Source: Burkholderia sp. OK233 (GTDB lineage: Bacteria > Pseudomonadota > Gammaproteobacteria > Burkholderiales > Burkholderiaceae). From it: 64,000 bases of DNA. Under the pieces are notes generated by a model, which did no database searches, was not told the DNA's origin, and saw nothing but the letters and a program-made list of their open reading frames with translations. The stretch is from assembly GCF_900230185.1 (NCBI RefSeq), contig NZ_OCSR01000002.1:4216001-4280000 (forward strand), written 5' to 3'. Below are positions 1-8,511 of this stretch, piece by piece. Position 1 is the first letter of the stretch; each line of letters starts with the position of its first letter. The position numbers and the translations under genes were made by a program.

Positions 1-759
1 GGCCTGCTGCTGGCGTAACCGCACTTGGGCCGCGCGTGTTTCCGGCGGCAGTGCCGCGTCCAGTGCGGCGAGACGCGCCGCTTTTTGCGCGGCGCTCAAC
101 GTGCCATCCGACTCGATGCGCAGACGCGCCAGATCCGTATGTTGCTGCTGCGATTCAGAGCCGAAGAACGGCTCATTCCATTCGCCCATCAAGCGGGTGC
201 CTAAAGCATCGCGCTGGTCGAGCGAGAGTTGCAACGCGTCGAGGTCCAGCTTTGCGCCGCTCTGGCTTTGAATTGGCGAAGTTTGTGGCAACTGGTCGAG
301 CGCCGTGCGATAAGCGTTGTAGCGCTGCCAGACGGTCACCGCTTCGTCGGCGGCCGGTGTGCCGTCGAGTTGCGCGGCGATCTGGCGACGCACCAACGCA
401 TCGAGCGTCGCAGCGGAGACTTCGTTTTGCGCCGTCAGGAAGTAATCGAAGAAATCGCGGACCGCACGCATGCGCGCGAGGTGGCCGCGACCATCGGTTG
501 GCAGATGCGGTGGCGACGAACCGTCGAGCGAAGCGGGCAATGCGCCGGCCGACGACGTGCCGGCCACCATGTCCCTGGCCGAAGCAAGCGCGGGTTGCGC
601 AGAACTCGCTGCATTCACCGCATGCAGTGCTGACGCATCATCGTGCGCGTGCAGCGGACGGTTCAGCCACAACGCCGCGCCCGCCGATACCGCACCCACT
701 GCCACGAAAACCAGCCACTGACTGCGCGCGCTGCCCCGCTGCCGATCCAATCGCCGCAT
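1..759 (-). CDS. lifO: Lipase-specific foldase (steric chaperone), partial at window edge
   Basis: The reading frame is open from the ATG at 759 to the window edge (253 codons), so the C-terminal part is missing. The protein starts with a short basic stretch and one membrane segment (about residues 15-32), then an Ala/Ser-rich linker, then a helical domain. Residues near 100-110 read RAVRDFFDYFLTAQNE, which matches the RxxFDY(F/C)L(S/T)A signature of lipase foldases. Foldases of this family are anchored in the inner membrane and fold the cognate secreted lipase in the periplasm before type II export. The start lies 3 nt after the lipase stop codon, so the two are co-transcribed and probably translationally coupled. 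The symbol could equally be lipB or lif. Confidence 0.9.
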   Translation of the reverse strand, partial: MRRLDRQRGSARSQWLVFVAVGAVSAGAALWLNRPLHAHDDASALHAVNAASSAQPALASARDMVAGTSSAGALPASLDGSSPPHLPTDGRGHLARMRAVRDFFDYFLTAQNEVSAATLDALVRRQIAAQLDGTPAADEAVTVWQRYNAYRTALDQLPQTSPIQSQSGAKLDLDALQLSLDQRDALGTRLMGEWNEPFFGSESQQQHTDLARLRIESDGTLSAAQKAARLAALDAALPPETRAAQVRLRQQQA

Positions 760-762
760 CCG

Positions 763-1857
763 TTACACGCCTTGCGTCTTCAAGCGATTTGCCTGCGTGC
801 GAATCACTGCCACCGGGTCGGCCGCATTCGCGCCGCGCACGCCGAGCAACTGGTTGATCTCGTCGAGATGGTTCCATTTATAGCTAGTGCCGAGCACCTT
901 GCCGTAGAGCGCGCTGCACACCGAGACGAGTCCATCGTTCTGCCCCGACTGGCGGCTCAGCATGATCGCGCCGGTGCCGTACAGGACGAGTGTCGATGGA
1001 TCAAGGAGGTTGGCGGAATCGATTGGCGCGACGCTGGTGTCGGTGGCGCCGGGGATGCCCAGCACGGACGTCGGCTGAATCGCACTGCCCGCCCACGAGT
1101 ACAACAGATGCGTGTTGCCGTTGACGGTTTCAGTCGCGGCGCCCGTTTGGCACGAGCCGGGCGCACCGAGGCCGGCGCTCGGATAGCGCACGTTGTAGGC
1201 CGCGGCGTTAGCCGTGGTCAGCGTTTGCAGCGCGGCTACCGCATTCTGATTCGTGTTGTGATTACTGCTCGTCAGGATGCCGAATATATTCGCAAAGGCG
1301 CCGATGATCGGTGTCGAAAGACCGGTCGGGTCTTTTTGTAACGCGTCCTGCACGAAGTCGGCGAACTCCGAGCCGCGATGCGGCGTACCGATCGTGGTGA
1401 CCGAAGCGACGAGTTCCGGCGCTACTGCCGCAACATAGCGCGAGGTCAAACCGCCCTGGCTGTGGCCGATCAGATTCACCTTCTGCGCGCCGGTCGCGGC
1501 CAGCACCTGCTTCACGTAGGCGAGTAGTTGTTCACCGCGCCCGTTCGGACCGTCATCGCTCTGAAAGCCCGACAGGTTCGCCACATACACGCTTGCGCCG
1601 TGCTGCTGGAGGTCGGACTGAATGCCGTACCAGTAGTCGAGCACGCCGAGATATTTGTCGGTCCCGGTGAGGCCATGGACGAGGATGATCGGATAGCGGG
1701 TCGCCGCATATTCGTCGGCGCTGGTGGTCGACGTCGCGGCGACTGCGCGATCGATGGCAACCGGTGAGGCGATTGTGAGAAGCACAGCGAGCGGCGCATT
1801 GGCGACAGCGGCTGCGATCGCCCAGGCGACGATGCGAGAACCCTTCGATTTCGACAT
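763..1857 (-). CDS. lipA: Secreted triacylglycerol lipase (family I.2)
   Basis: The 364-residue product hydrolyses long-chain triacylglycerols outside the cell. It has a long signal peptide; by comparison with the B. cepacia enzyme the mature protein should begin near Ala47 (ADEYAATRYP). The oxyanion-hole motif is ILVHGLTGTDKY (about 58-69). The nucleophile elbow is GHSQGG with Ser133. Asp308 (QNDG) and His330 (WNHLDE) complete the triad with the family spacing, and Cys236 and Cys314 match the conserved disulfide. I chose the start at 1857 because a GGAGG site lies just upstream; an in-frame extension to 1932 lacks signal-peptide character. The foldase gene follows directly. Confidence 0.95.
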   Translation of the reverse strand: MSKSKGSRIVAWAIAAAVANAPLAVLLTIASPVAIDRAVAATSTTSADEYAATRYPIILVHGLTGTDKYLGVLDYWYGIQSDLQQHGASVYVANLSGFQSDDGPNGRGEQLLAYVKQVLAATGAQKVNLIGHSQGGLTSRYVAAVAPELVASVTTIGTPHRGSEFADFVQDALQKDPTGLSTPIIGAFANIFGILTSSNHNTNQNAVAALQTLTTANAAAYNVRYPSAGLGAPGSCQTGAATETVNGNTHLLYSWAGSAIQPTSVLGIPGATDTSVAPIDSANLLDPSTLVLYGTGAIMLSRQSGQNDGLVSVCSALYGKVLGTSYKWNHLDEINQLLGVRGANAADPVAVIRTQANRLKTQGV

Positions 1858-1962
1858 GTGACGGCCTCCGGTTGCGAAGTCCGCGTATTTAGCTATACAA
1901 ATCGAGTGAGGGCAATAGAGCGGGCACTCCAAACCGCTTATGCTGCAGTGCGTTTTTAAGGT

Positions 1963-2898
1963 TTATCGCCGCGTTGCGATGCGACGGGCATGGAAGGCAT
2001 CGAGGTCGACAATGCTGCCTGGATTCGCGCCTGACTTGACCAACTCTCGCGGCGTAACCCCTAACAACCGCCCCATCCAATGCGCCATATGACTCTGATG
2101 CGCAAAGCCCGTCTCCAGCGCGATCTGACTCGCGCTCAACCTGCCTTGAATCAATAGCGCTCTCGCCCGCTCCACGCGCCGCTGCACCACGTACTGATGC
2201 ACCGGCATACCGAGCGTTTCGCGGAATAGCACCTTGAAATGCGGGACACTCAATTCAGCGTGCACCGCCAGTTCGCCAAGCGTGAGACGCTGATCGAGGT
2301 GCGCTTCGATAAACTCGATCACGCGAGCGGCAGTCTTCGGCGCAAGCGTGCGACGTTTGTTCTCGAGTTTGTCGAGCACCGGCGCGCTACCGATCAGCCG
2401 CACCACCATCGCCGTACACAGGCTTTCGGCGTACAGCGGATCAGACGCATCGTCCGCTTCGAGTTCCGCGCGTAACGCCCAGGCCAGATGCTGAAAACGC
2501 GGGTCGCGCATCTGGAACTGCGGACGAAGCCGCGCTTCGCCCGTCTTCAATTCGAGTTGTTCGACGGTCCTTTGCGCGACGTCTTCGCCGATCCACACGC
2601 TGAAAATCGTGCAGGCGGCTTCATCGGTCCACTGTCCGTCTACGCCCGCGGGAATCACATCCGCATCGCCATGCGCCTGAATCCGCGAATAGCGGCGCTC
2701 ATTGCATATGCAACGCGCCTTGACCGGCGCACCGACATGCACACCCACGCGATGATGCTTGAGCGCCGGAATCCGGTGCAGCCCGGCCGACACGTTGACC
2801 AGTTCCGCGCCGAAGCCCTGCCAGCCGAGCGTTTTGCTCGAGAGCAGCGCGATGCGGGAGCCACTGTGCGGCTGCGGTATCGGTGTCACGGCATTCAT
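1963..2898 (-). CDS. AraC-family transcriptional regulator
   Basis: The 311-residue protein has a C-terminal pair of helix-turn-helix motifs (about residues 205-300), with the typical ending around ALETGFAHQSHMAHWMGRLL and GVTPRELVK. The N-terminal half resembles a cupin-type effector domain. The start at 2898 follows a GAGGGGAA ribosome site; the frame stays open further upstream but that part looks non-coding. The gene diverges from an NmrA-like reductase across about 200 bp, so that gene and the autoregulated promoter are the obvious targets. It sits downstream of the divergent neighbour rather than in the lipase operon, and no effector can be named. Confidence 0.88.
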   Translation of the reverse strand: MNAVTPIPQPHSGSRIALLSSKTLGWQGFGAELVNVSAGLHRIPALKHHRVGVHVGAPVKARCICNERRYSRIQAHGDADVIPAGVDGQWTDEAACTIFSVWIGEDVAQRTVEQLELKTGEARLRPQFQMRDPRFQHLAWALRAELEADDASDPLYAESLCTAMVVRLIGSAPVLDKLENKRRTLAPKTAARVIEFIEAHLDQRLTLGELAVHAELSVPHFKVLFRETLGMPVHQYVVQRRVERARALLIQGRLSASQIALETGFAHQSHMAHWMGRLLGVTPRELVKSGANPGSIVDLDAFHARRIATRR

Positions 2899-3105
2899 TG
2901 CTTCCCCTCGTGGATGGCGGCCAATGTGTGTGCATTGTGCTGCGTTTTTTGCTCCTTCGCTTGGCTCGCACTGCCTCAACCCACGTGCTGCGCCGCCACA
3001 AGGAAAAACAATCATCCGAATCTGCGCACGACGATCCGTGCCCGCGCGTTTCTCCGCCCCCGTCTCCCTAAGATGGCCGCATACCGACCCAGGAAGGAGC
3101 TCAAC

Positions 3106-4020
3106 GTGTTCGTGATCTTTGGAGCAGCAGGCAATGTAGGCAGAGTAAGCGCGGCGGCGTTGCGCCGGGCGGGCCGCGAAGTGCGCGCGGTCGTACGCCA
3201 CGCGAGGCAAGGCGATGTGTTAGCGGAAATCGGCTGTGAAATCGCCATCGCCGATCTGCTCGATCCAGCTTCGGTCGCGCACGCTATCGAGGGAGCGTAC
3301 GCGGTACAGATACTGTGCCCAGTGCCGCACGCAGACGCCGATCCCGCAACCACGATGCGGCGCATGATCGACGTGAGCGCGGACGCATTGCGCGCCAACC
3401 CGCCGCAACGCGTGCTCGCGCTGTCCGACTACGGCGCGGAACACCCAGGCGGCACCGGCATCACGACGCTGTTTCACGCTCTCGAAACGCAACTCGCGCC
3501 CATTGACTCACAGTTGACGTTTCTGCGCGCAGCCGAACACATGCACAACTGGGCGCGCGTGCTGCCGATCGCGCTCGCCAGAGGCGTGCTGCCGAGTCTG
3601 CATCATCCGTTGAGCAAGCTGTTTCCGACGGTCGCCGCACAGGACGTCGGCATGCTGGCCGCCGAACTATTGCTCGACGACAGACCGGCGAAGGTGTCGC
3701 CACGGGTAGTGAGTGTTGAAGGTGAAGCTCGCGTCAGCGCGTTAGACGTCGCACGCACGCTCGGTGCATTGGCGCACCGTCAGATCACGGCCCACGAAGT
3801 GCCGCGCGGCGAATGGGCCGCCATGCTCCACGGCGCGGGACTCGGCGAGAACCACGCGCGTCTCATCACCGATCTGTACGACGCGCACAACGCGGGCCGC
3901 ATCGACGTCGAAACCGAGATCAGCGAGCGGCGCTTCGGCGCGACTGCGCTAGCGGACGTGTTTGCATCGATCCTGGCGCGTGTCGCTGAAACTTCAAATG
4001 CAAATGCAACTGCGCGCTAA
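3106..4020 (+). CDS. NmrA/HSCARG-like NAD(P)-binding reductase
   Basis: The 304-residue product begins VFVIFGAAGNVGRV, a Rossmann GxxGxxG dinucleotide-binding motif, and continues as an atypical short-chain dehydrogenase of the NmrA/quinone-oxidoreductase-2 group. Such proteins act as redox sensors or NAD(P)H-dependent reductases in the cytoplasm. I chose the GTG at 3106 because AGGAAGGAG lies 6-7 nt upstream; an ATG at 3073 in the same frame would put residues in front of the first beta strand and has no ribosome site. It diverges from the AraC gene at 1963-2898, which probably controls it. The substrate is unknown. Confidence 0.8.
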   Translation: MFVIFGAAGNVGRVSAAALRRAGREVRAVVRHARQGDVLAEIGCEIAIADLLDPASVAHAIEGAYAVQILCPVPHADADPATTMRRMIDVSADALRANPPQRVLALSDYGAEHPGGTGITTLFHALETQLAPIDSQLTFLRAAEHMHNWARVLPIALARGVLPSLHHPLSKLFPTVAAQDVGMLAAELLLDDRPAKVSPRVVSVEGEARVSALDVARTLGALAHRQITAHEVPRGEWAAMLHGAGLGENHARLITDLYDAHNAGRIDVETEISERRFGATALADVFASILARVAETSNANATAR

Positions 4021-4046
4021 ACGGCACTCGTATCAGGAGGAATAAC

Positions 4047-4247
4047 ATGCATACCTGCCCTTTGCTGCGCGCATCGATGCAATCGCGGAAGACCGTAGCG
4101 CATCGAATCTCGCGAACGCGAGCGACCACGAGCGCCCACTACTGGATGGCGATCCGGGCAAGTCTTGCGGGACTGACAGGCTGGCGAGCGCTTCGGGACG
4201 TGCTCAACGCAATCCCCGATAGCAACGACGACTTTGGCTTGTTCTGA
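4047..4247 (+). CDS. Small hypothetical protein (66 aa)
   Basis: The reading frame is preceded by a strong AGGAGG site 6 nt before the ATG and starts 26 nt after the NmrA-like gene, so it may be the second gene of that operon. The product is basic in its first half, with a weakly hydrophobic centre (WMAIRASLAGLTGW) and an acidic end (DSNDDFGLF). I recognise no family. The support is the ribosome site and spacing only, so a non-coding region is possible. Confidence 0.45.
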   Translation: MHTCPLLRASMQSRKTVAHRISRTRATTSAHYWMAIRASLAGLTGWRALRDVLNAIPDSNDDFGLF

Positions 4248-4366
4248 TTCGGCTTGAATCGATTCGGCTCGGCTTGATACGCCGTAGACACGCCGCAGAT
4301 GCGTCATCAATGCGTCAAAGGCCGCCAGCACAACACCGCACTACATTGACGAAACCGACGCCACTA

Positions 4367-4398
4367 CGCCGTCCGCCGTTTGCAAAAGGCGGACGGCG
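4367..4398. terminator. Hairpin between ribA and the small ORF
   Basis: A perfect 11-bp inverted repeat (cgccgtccgcc / ggcggacggcg) flanks a 10-nt loop. It lies just past the ribA stop codon and between convergent genes, so it probably ends transcription on one or both strands. No uridine run follows the stem on either strand, so it may be rho-dependent or only a stabilising hairpin. Confidence 0.5.
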
Positions 4399-4410
4399 CG
4401 CACGCGCCGG

Positions 4411-5085
4411 TTATTCGTTTTCGTCGAAGTAGTGCCCAAACTTCAATTGTTTGGTGCGGATATAGCGCTCGTTTTCCTCGCGCATCGGAATCGCCAGCGC
4501 GACCCGCTCGCATACCGGAATGCCGTGCTTTGACAGCGTGTCGAATTTTTCCGGATTGTTGCTCATCAGGCGAACCGAGGTGACCTTGAGCGTGCGCAGA
4601 ATGCCTGCTGCGGAATCGTATTCGCGCGAGTCGTCGGGCAAGCCGAGATCGAGATTGGCCTCGACGGTGTCGCGGCCCTGCTCCTGCAACGCATACGCCC
4701 GAATCTTGTTCGACAGGCCAATGCCGCGCCCTTCGTGGCCGCGCAGATACAGCAGCACGCCACAGCCTTCAGCCGCGATGTAGCGCAGCGCCAGATCGAG
4801 TTGTTCGCCGCAATCGCAGCGGTACGAGCCGAGCACGTCGCCCGTCAGGCACTCGGAGTGCAGGCGCGTCAACACGGACGACTGGTTTGCGACGTCGCCC
4901 ATCACGAGCGCGAGATGTTCTGCGCCGCTTTCGGCCACGCGAAACACGTAGGAGGTAAACGTGCCGTAGCGCGTGGGGAGCGTGGCGGTAGCGTCGAGGA
5001 CGACGCACTCGCCGCTGGGTGCGCCGTCTGTTGCTTGCAACGGATCGTGAGACGTGAGCATGGCGTTGGACAATGGTGCTGACAT
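4411..5085 (-). CDS. ribA: GTP cyclohydrolase II
   Basis: The 224-residue cytoplasmic enzyme opens GTP to 2,5-diamino-6-ribosylamino-4(3H)-pyrimidinone 5'-phosphate, formate and pyrophosphate, the first step of riboflavin synthesis. The zinc ligands are visible as Cys79 (SECLTGD) and Cys90 and Cys92 (YRCDCG). The GTP-binding stretch LRGHEGRGIGL is at about 114-124. Length fits a stand-alone RibA rather than a RibBA fusion, with about 25 extra N-terminal residues. It is a single gene, divergent from the CBS-domain gene. I saw no FMN riboswitch in the 245 bp upstream. Confidence 0.95.
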   Translation of the reverse strand: MSAPLSNAMLTSHDPLQATDGAPSGECVVLDATATLPTRYGTFTSYVFRVAESGAEHLALVMGDVANQSSVLTRLHSECLTGDVLGSYRCDCGEQLDLALRYIAAEGCGVLLYLRGHEGRGIGLSNKIRAYALQEQGRDTVEANLDLGLPDDSREYDSAAGILRTLKVTSVRLMSNNPEKFDTLSKHGIPVCERVALAIPMREENERYIRTKQLKFGHYFDENE

Positions 5086-5330
5086 GAACCCGCAAAATTG
5101 GGATACGGTATATGGACCGGCAGTTTACCGCTAATCGGCACACCGCGCCCGGATGCCCGCGTGCCGCATACGAAACCGGCGCGCGTCACATGGCTATCTG
5201 AGTTGAACGCACCGCGCGCCACAGGTATTCCCGAGGTCCTTCCGCCGCGCGCCGCGCCTATACTGGAATGGCCTGTCCCTCACGACAGCGCGCCGCATCG
5301 GCGTGCTGCACTGCGAAACGGAGTCGCTCC

Positions 5331-5774
5331 ATGACAAGCGTTGCACAGCTTCTTAAAACTAAACCGAACAACACCATGGTCTTCACGGTCGGGGCCGACG
5401 ATTCCGTCTACGAGGCGATCAAGCTGATGGCTGAAAAAGGCATCGGCGCACTGGTCGTGACGGACGGCGACAGCATCGCCGGGATCGTTACGGAGCGAGA
5501 CTATGCGCGGAAAGTCGTCCTGATGGACCGCTCGTCGAAGGCTACGCCGGTGCGCGACATCATGAGCAAAGCCGTGCGCTTCGTCCGCCCCGACCAGACC
5601 ACCGACGATTGCATGGCCCTGATGACCGAACGGCGCATGCGCCACTTGCCGGTCATCGAGAACGACCGCCTGGTAGGCATGGTATCGATCGGCGACCTGG
5701 TGAAGAACATCATCGCCGAGCAGCAATTCACCATTCAGCAACTCGAGTTCTATATCCACGGCGAACGCCCCTGA
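5331..5774 (+). CDS. Tandem CBS-domain protein
   Basis: The 147-residue cytoplasmic protein consists of two CBS domains (about 8-65 and 75-130). The repeats are visible as IAGIVTERDYARKV and LVGMVSIGDLVKNI, which end the two units. CBS pairs bind adenine nucleotides and act as energy or redox sensors, but no effector domain is attached here, so the partner is unknown. The start at 5331 follows a GGAG site; an in-frame extension to 5268 is low-complexity. It is divergent from ribA. Confidence 0.88.
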   Translation: MTSVAQLLKTKPNNTMVFTVGADDSVYEAIKLMAEKGIGALVVTDGDSIAGIVTERDYARKVVLMDRSSKATPVRDIMSKAVRFVRPDQTTDDCMALMTERRMRHLPVIENDRLVGMVSIGDLVKNIIAEQQFTIQQLEFYIHGERP

Positions 5775-5837
5775 GGTTCGCTGCATAACGCAGGTCGCGC
5801 CACACGCCGGGCGTCGCACACTGCCGGAACGGGGCGC

Positions 5838-5869
5838 AAAAAAAGCCCAATCCTTGAAAAAGGTTGGGC
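5838..5869 (-). terminator. Rho-independent terminator of the DUF4148 gene
   Basis: Read on the minus strand, the stem gcccaacctt/aaggattgggc type hairpin (5845-5869, one bulged base) is followed by seven uridines. It lies about 190 bp downstream of the DUF4148 stop codon and is the only terminator on that side. The T-run is on the minus strand only, so it does not serve the CBS gene equally well. Confidence 0.7.
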
Positions 5870-6058
5870 GAAGCTACCTTGCGGCAGCGGAGGTTCCTGA
5901 ATTGTGGACCGCGAGGATGCGCGCCGCATAACGCGCGCATGTGCCTCGCCACATCACACTGCTGATTGCTTGTGGAACGCGGAACGTGCGCTCAGCGGAT
6001 TCACGCACGCCCCACTTCGATCAGATCAACGGCCGACCGGACCAGCCGGCCTCCAAAC

Positions 6059-6403
6059 TTAGTTACCGAAATAAACCGACTTCGGGCCGGACGTCGGTTG
6101 CAAGACTCCACCCGCTTGTGACGAACCGCTCACCGCGCCACCGTAACCGCTGGTATCCGCAACGGGTTCCTGCGTCTGCGCGACAGCGGGATTTTGCGCC
6201 TGCACACGGCTTTCGGCGGCTTGAGCGTCGCCAGGATAGTTCGTGTCGTTGCTGGCGGCCGGGTTGTAACCCGCTTGTTCAAGCTGGATCAACTGACTCC
6301 GGACTTCCGCGCGGGTCGCGGGCTGGTCGCTCGATTGAGCGAACGAAGCAACTGGGGCGGCGAGAACGGCTGCAATGGCGATTGCCTTGATGAGCGATTT
6401 CAT
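6059..6403 (-). CDS. DUF4148 family exported protein
   Basis: The 114-residue product has a clear signal peptide (MKSLIKAIAIAAVLAAPVAS with cleavage near SFAQ), followed by the conserved stretch TRAEVRSQLIQLEQAGYNP that marks DUF4148, a family of small periplasmic proteins abundant in Burkholderiaceae. The rest is Gln/Ala/Ser/Gly-rich and probably disordered. The start has a GGAGG site 8 nt upstream. Function is unknown for the family. It is a single gene with its own terminator; the AT-rich stretch at about 6480-6620 upstream should hold its promoter. Confidence 0.85.
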   Translation of the reverse strand: MKSLIKAIAIAAVLAAPVASFAQSSDQPATRAEVRSQLIQLEQAGYNPAASNDTNYPGDAQAAESRVQAQNPAVAQTQEPVADTSGYGGAVSGSSQAGGVLQPTSGPKSVYFGN

Positions 6404-6625
6404 GATGAATTACCTCCAGATCTGTTTTTTGCTTCGCTTGCCACACCATGTGAGAAGCGAGTGATTTCAGTCTAGTCACCCAATCATCGCGGGAAAACCC
6501 TTAATTGTGAGATAGATAATTGTTAAAAACGCAAGAGTGTGGCGAAACTTACCGTTGAACATGATTGAAGGCTTCGATTTGCCGTAATAATTGTCGGAAT
6601 CGTAACCTTTCTGTCTGAGGTTTCG

Positions 6626-6652
6626 AAAATGCGCGCCCACTAAGCGCGTTTT
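6626..6652 (-). terminator. Possible terminator after the DNA glycosylase gene
   Basis: On the minus strand a short GC stem (gcgc/gcgc) is followed by gcatttt, about 25 bp after the glycosylase stop codon. The stem is only 4-5 bp, so support is weak. Confidence 0.3.
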
Positions 6653-6676
6653 GCCGCTTTGCCGGACGCTAATGCG

Positions 6677-7324
6677 TCAGATTTGCGTACTCGTCGACGC
6701 GTCGGCATGCGGCGGCAGCAGCAATTTTCGCGGTCCGCTGACGAACGCGCTGCCGGGTTCGAAAAACCGTAACGGCCGATGCATCTCGCGCGACAAGCCG
6801 ATGCGCGTCGTCACGCCGATCGGCACATCGCCCGTCTCGATCACACCGATCCACAGACCATACCCGCTGCAAAGATCGCGGCCGTCAAACGACTGGTCGA
6901 TGCCCAAGGCCATGGTGAGCCGGCCGGGACCGCGCGCGAGATCGCGTGGCGGCACGTCAGGCCGCCGAGCTTCCATCAGCGGCAAGCCTTCCAGCGGCTC
7001 GATTGCGCGGAGCAGAATGCCCGCGCCGACCTCTTCCGCTTCCGCGGACATGTTCAGCATGTACGAAAGCCCATACGTAAGCCGGATATAAGCGTGGCCG
7101 GGGGCGAGAAACATCGAACCGTTATACGGGCGGCGGCCTGCAAACGCGTGGCTGGTCGAATCGCCGAGCGGGTACGCCTCAGTTTCGACAATGCGGCCGC
7201 TGATACGGCCTTCGGGGAGGTCGTGCACCAGATATTTGCCGATCATGAAACGCGCCAACGCAACGGTATCGAGCGGCAAATCGTCACGAAGCAATGGGAG
7301 AATGGGTAGAGGCTGATTCGGCAT
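6677..7324 (-). CDS. Alkyladenine (3-methyladenine) DNA glycosylase, AAG/MPG family
   Basis: The 215-residue enzyme removes alkylated and deaminated purines from DNA in base excision repair. It shows the AAG-family core RIVETEAYPLGD (about 44-55) with the catalytic glutamate, then SHAFAGRRPYNGSMF, LTYGLSYMLN, ILLRAIEPLEGL and the ARGPGRLTMALGI block that shapes the binding pocket. Length is normal for bacterial members. The start at 7324 matches family N-termini, but no ribosome site is clear there; in-frame starts at 7396 and 7456 are possible. It is transcribed alone. Confidence 0.88.
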   Translation of the reverse strand: MPNQPLPILPLLRDDLPLDTVALARFMIGKYLVHDLPEGRISGRIVETEAYPLGDSTSHAFAGRRPYNGSMFLAPGHAYIRLTYGLSYMLNMSAEAEEVGAGILLRAIEPLEGLPLMEARRPDVPPRDLARGPGRLTMALGIDQSFDGRDLCSGYGLWIGVIETGDVPIGVTTRIGLSREMHRPLRFFEPGSAFVSGPRKLLLPPHADASTSTQI

Positions 7325-7718
7325 GCAATTCGGACGAGTCGTTGAGCGCAAAGCGCAGGGTTCGATAGATGCGCGACCTACCGGTGCAGCGGACATGCCA
7401 ACGGGCACGCCACCCGCGCCGCACCAAGCGGTGGAGCGCCATCGGCCTGCCTTCATCGGCCCATTCGTTGTACCAAAACCTCATTTCCGGGCACCGACGC
7501 ATTCACCATGGCACTAATTGGAGTATCGTGTGTTTCCGGCTTGCAGGACAGCCTTTGCCGGGATGCGTGTGCTTAGGCGCGCCTGATCCGCTTACAGATT
7601 GCAAGAAGTTGCACGACCGCAGCAACGTTCCATTCAGATTTGATCCCGAAGTACCCGCAGGTGCAGTACATCGGCCCATCCCGGGGCCGTCGTATTCATG
7701 ACAATAGGAGAGAGTTGA
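7325..7718. other. Intergenic region between glycosylase and BON genes
   Basis: The 394 bp hold divergent promoters for the glycosylase and BON-protein genes. Overlapping short reading frames on both strands lack family features. If the glycosylase starts further upstream, part of this stretch is coding. I see no repeat or RNA gene. Confidence 0.4.
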
Positions 7719-8084
7719 ATGAAAGCATTCCAGGCAATCAAGATGGTCGGTGGTGCGCTGATCGTTCTGGCGTCCATCAATGCGTACGCGCAAAGCAGCG
7801 ACGCTGCAGCTCCGGCGGCTCCCATGGCTGCTTCTTCGGCACCGAGCGCCAAGTCTGACAAGGCGGCCAACCGCGCATTGGGACGTAAAGTGCGCAGCGC
7901 GCTGTCGAAGACCAAGGGCCTGAGCGTGACCAACATCACCGTGCGCGCACGTGGCGGCGCAGTGACGCTGGCCGGAACAGTGCCTGAGCAGCCGCAAGTC
8001 GACCTGGCAACCCAGGCCGCGCAAGCCGTGCCGGGCGTGACGTCGGTCAAGAACGCACTGACGATCCGTCCGGTCGGCCAGTAA
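7719..8084 (+). CDS. Periplasmic BON-domain protein
   Basis: The 121-residue product has a signal peptide (hydrophobic VGGALIVLASINAYA, cleavage near AYAQS), an Ala/Ser/Pro linker, and one BON domain (about 50-118) with the conserved VRARGGAVTLAGTVPE and VPGVTSVKNAL strands. BON domains bind phospholipid or membrane surfaces in osmotic-stress proteins such as OsmY, so an envelope role is likely. A GGAGAG site precedes the ATG. It is a single gene ended by the hairpin at 8113-8149. Confidence 0.85.
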   Translation: MKAFQAIKMVGGALIVLASINAYAQSSDAAAPAAPMAASSAPSAKSDKAANRALGRKVRSALSKTKGLSVTNITVRARGGAVTLAGTVPEQPQVDLATQAAQAVPGVTSVKNALTIRPVGQ

Positions 8085-8112
8085 ACCGCGTCAGTCAGCT
8101 GTAACGCTACAC

Positions 8113-8149
8113 CCGGGCGCATCGCCTCATCATGAGGCGATGCGCCCGG
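8113..8149. terminator. Perfect 18-bp inverted repeat after the BON gene
   Basis: Two 18-base arms (ccgggcgcatcgcctcat and its exact reverse complement) are separated by a single base. A few base pairs at the tip must open as loop. The stem is GC-rich and lies 28 bp after the stop codon; a loose T-rich stretch (tttcttt) follows about 15 bp later. It probably acts as the terminator of the BON gene. Confidence 0.65.
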
Positions 8150-8511
8150 ACCGAAACATCCGGTTTCTTTCCCAGAAACTGCCAAACCCGGCAATATGGC
8201 GATCTGATGGTGTTTCGCCCATCGAAGCCGCGCCGCGTTTTCCGCGCAATCCCGCGTCACTCAATCCTTCAGATGCAGAACAGCCGTCGGTTGCCTTGCC
8301 GCCTTCGCCACTGCGTCGGCACAATCAGTCACACGGACTGACAAAGCCTCGTCCGCTATGAACTATCCTTTATAATTTAATGCGTTAGGGCGCGTTGTTG
8401 ATAGGATGGTTTAGGATTTGCGCCCGCTCTCAGGTCTCGTTGGCGCACGTCCGTGCGCGCCGCACCAGTCCAATACAAGCAACAAGAACACGCAACGAAA
8501 GGAAGCCCTGA
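8150..8511 (+). promoter_or_regulatory. Promoter and structured leader of the antiporter gene
   Basis: A perfect TATAAT hexamer lies at 8371-8376 in an AT-rich patch. No good -35 is visible at the ideal distance. Between it and the start codon is a leader of about 130 nt with two possible stems: gggcgc (8388-8393) with gcgccc (8420-8425), and ggcgcacg with cgtgcgcgcc (8442-8461, one bulge). The stretch 8150-8370 holds no gene I can support. A regulated 5' leader is possible but I cannot assign a riboswitch class. Confidence 0.4.

Noticed and set aside
36..857. Long plus-strand frame opposite the lipase foldase
   Set aside because: It is antisense to the foldase frame, which carries the foldase motif and a membrane anchor. 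The product is Arg/Pro-rich without any family.
2488..3105. Upstream extension of the NmrA-like gene
   Set aside because: The frame is open, but it would overlap the divergent AraC gene, and the GTG at 3106 has the only good ribosome site.
5086..5330. FMN riboswitch upstream of ribA
   Set aside because: No conserved FMN aptamer elements were visible, and the gene is a stand-alone ribA.
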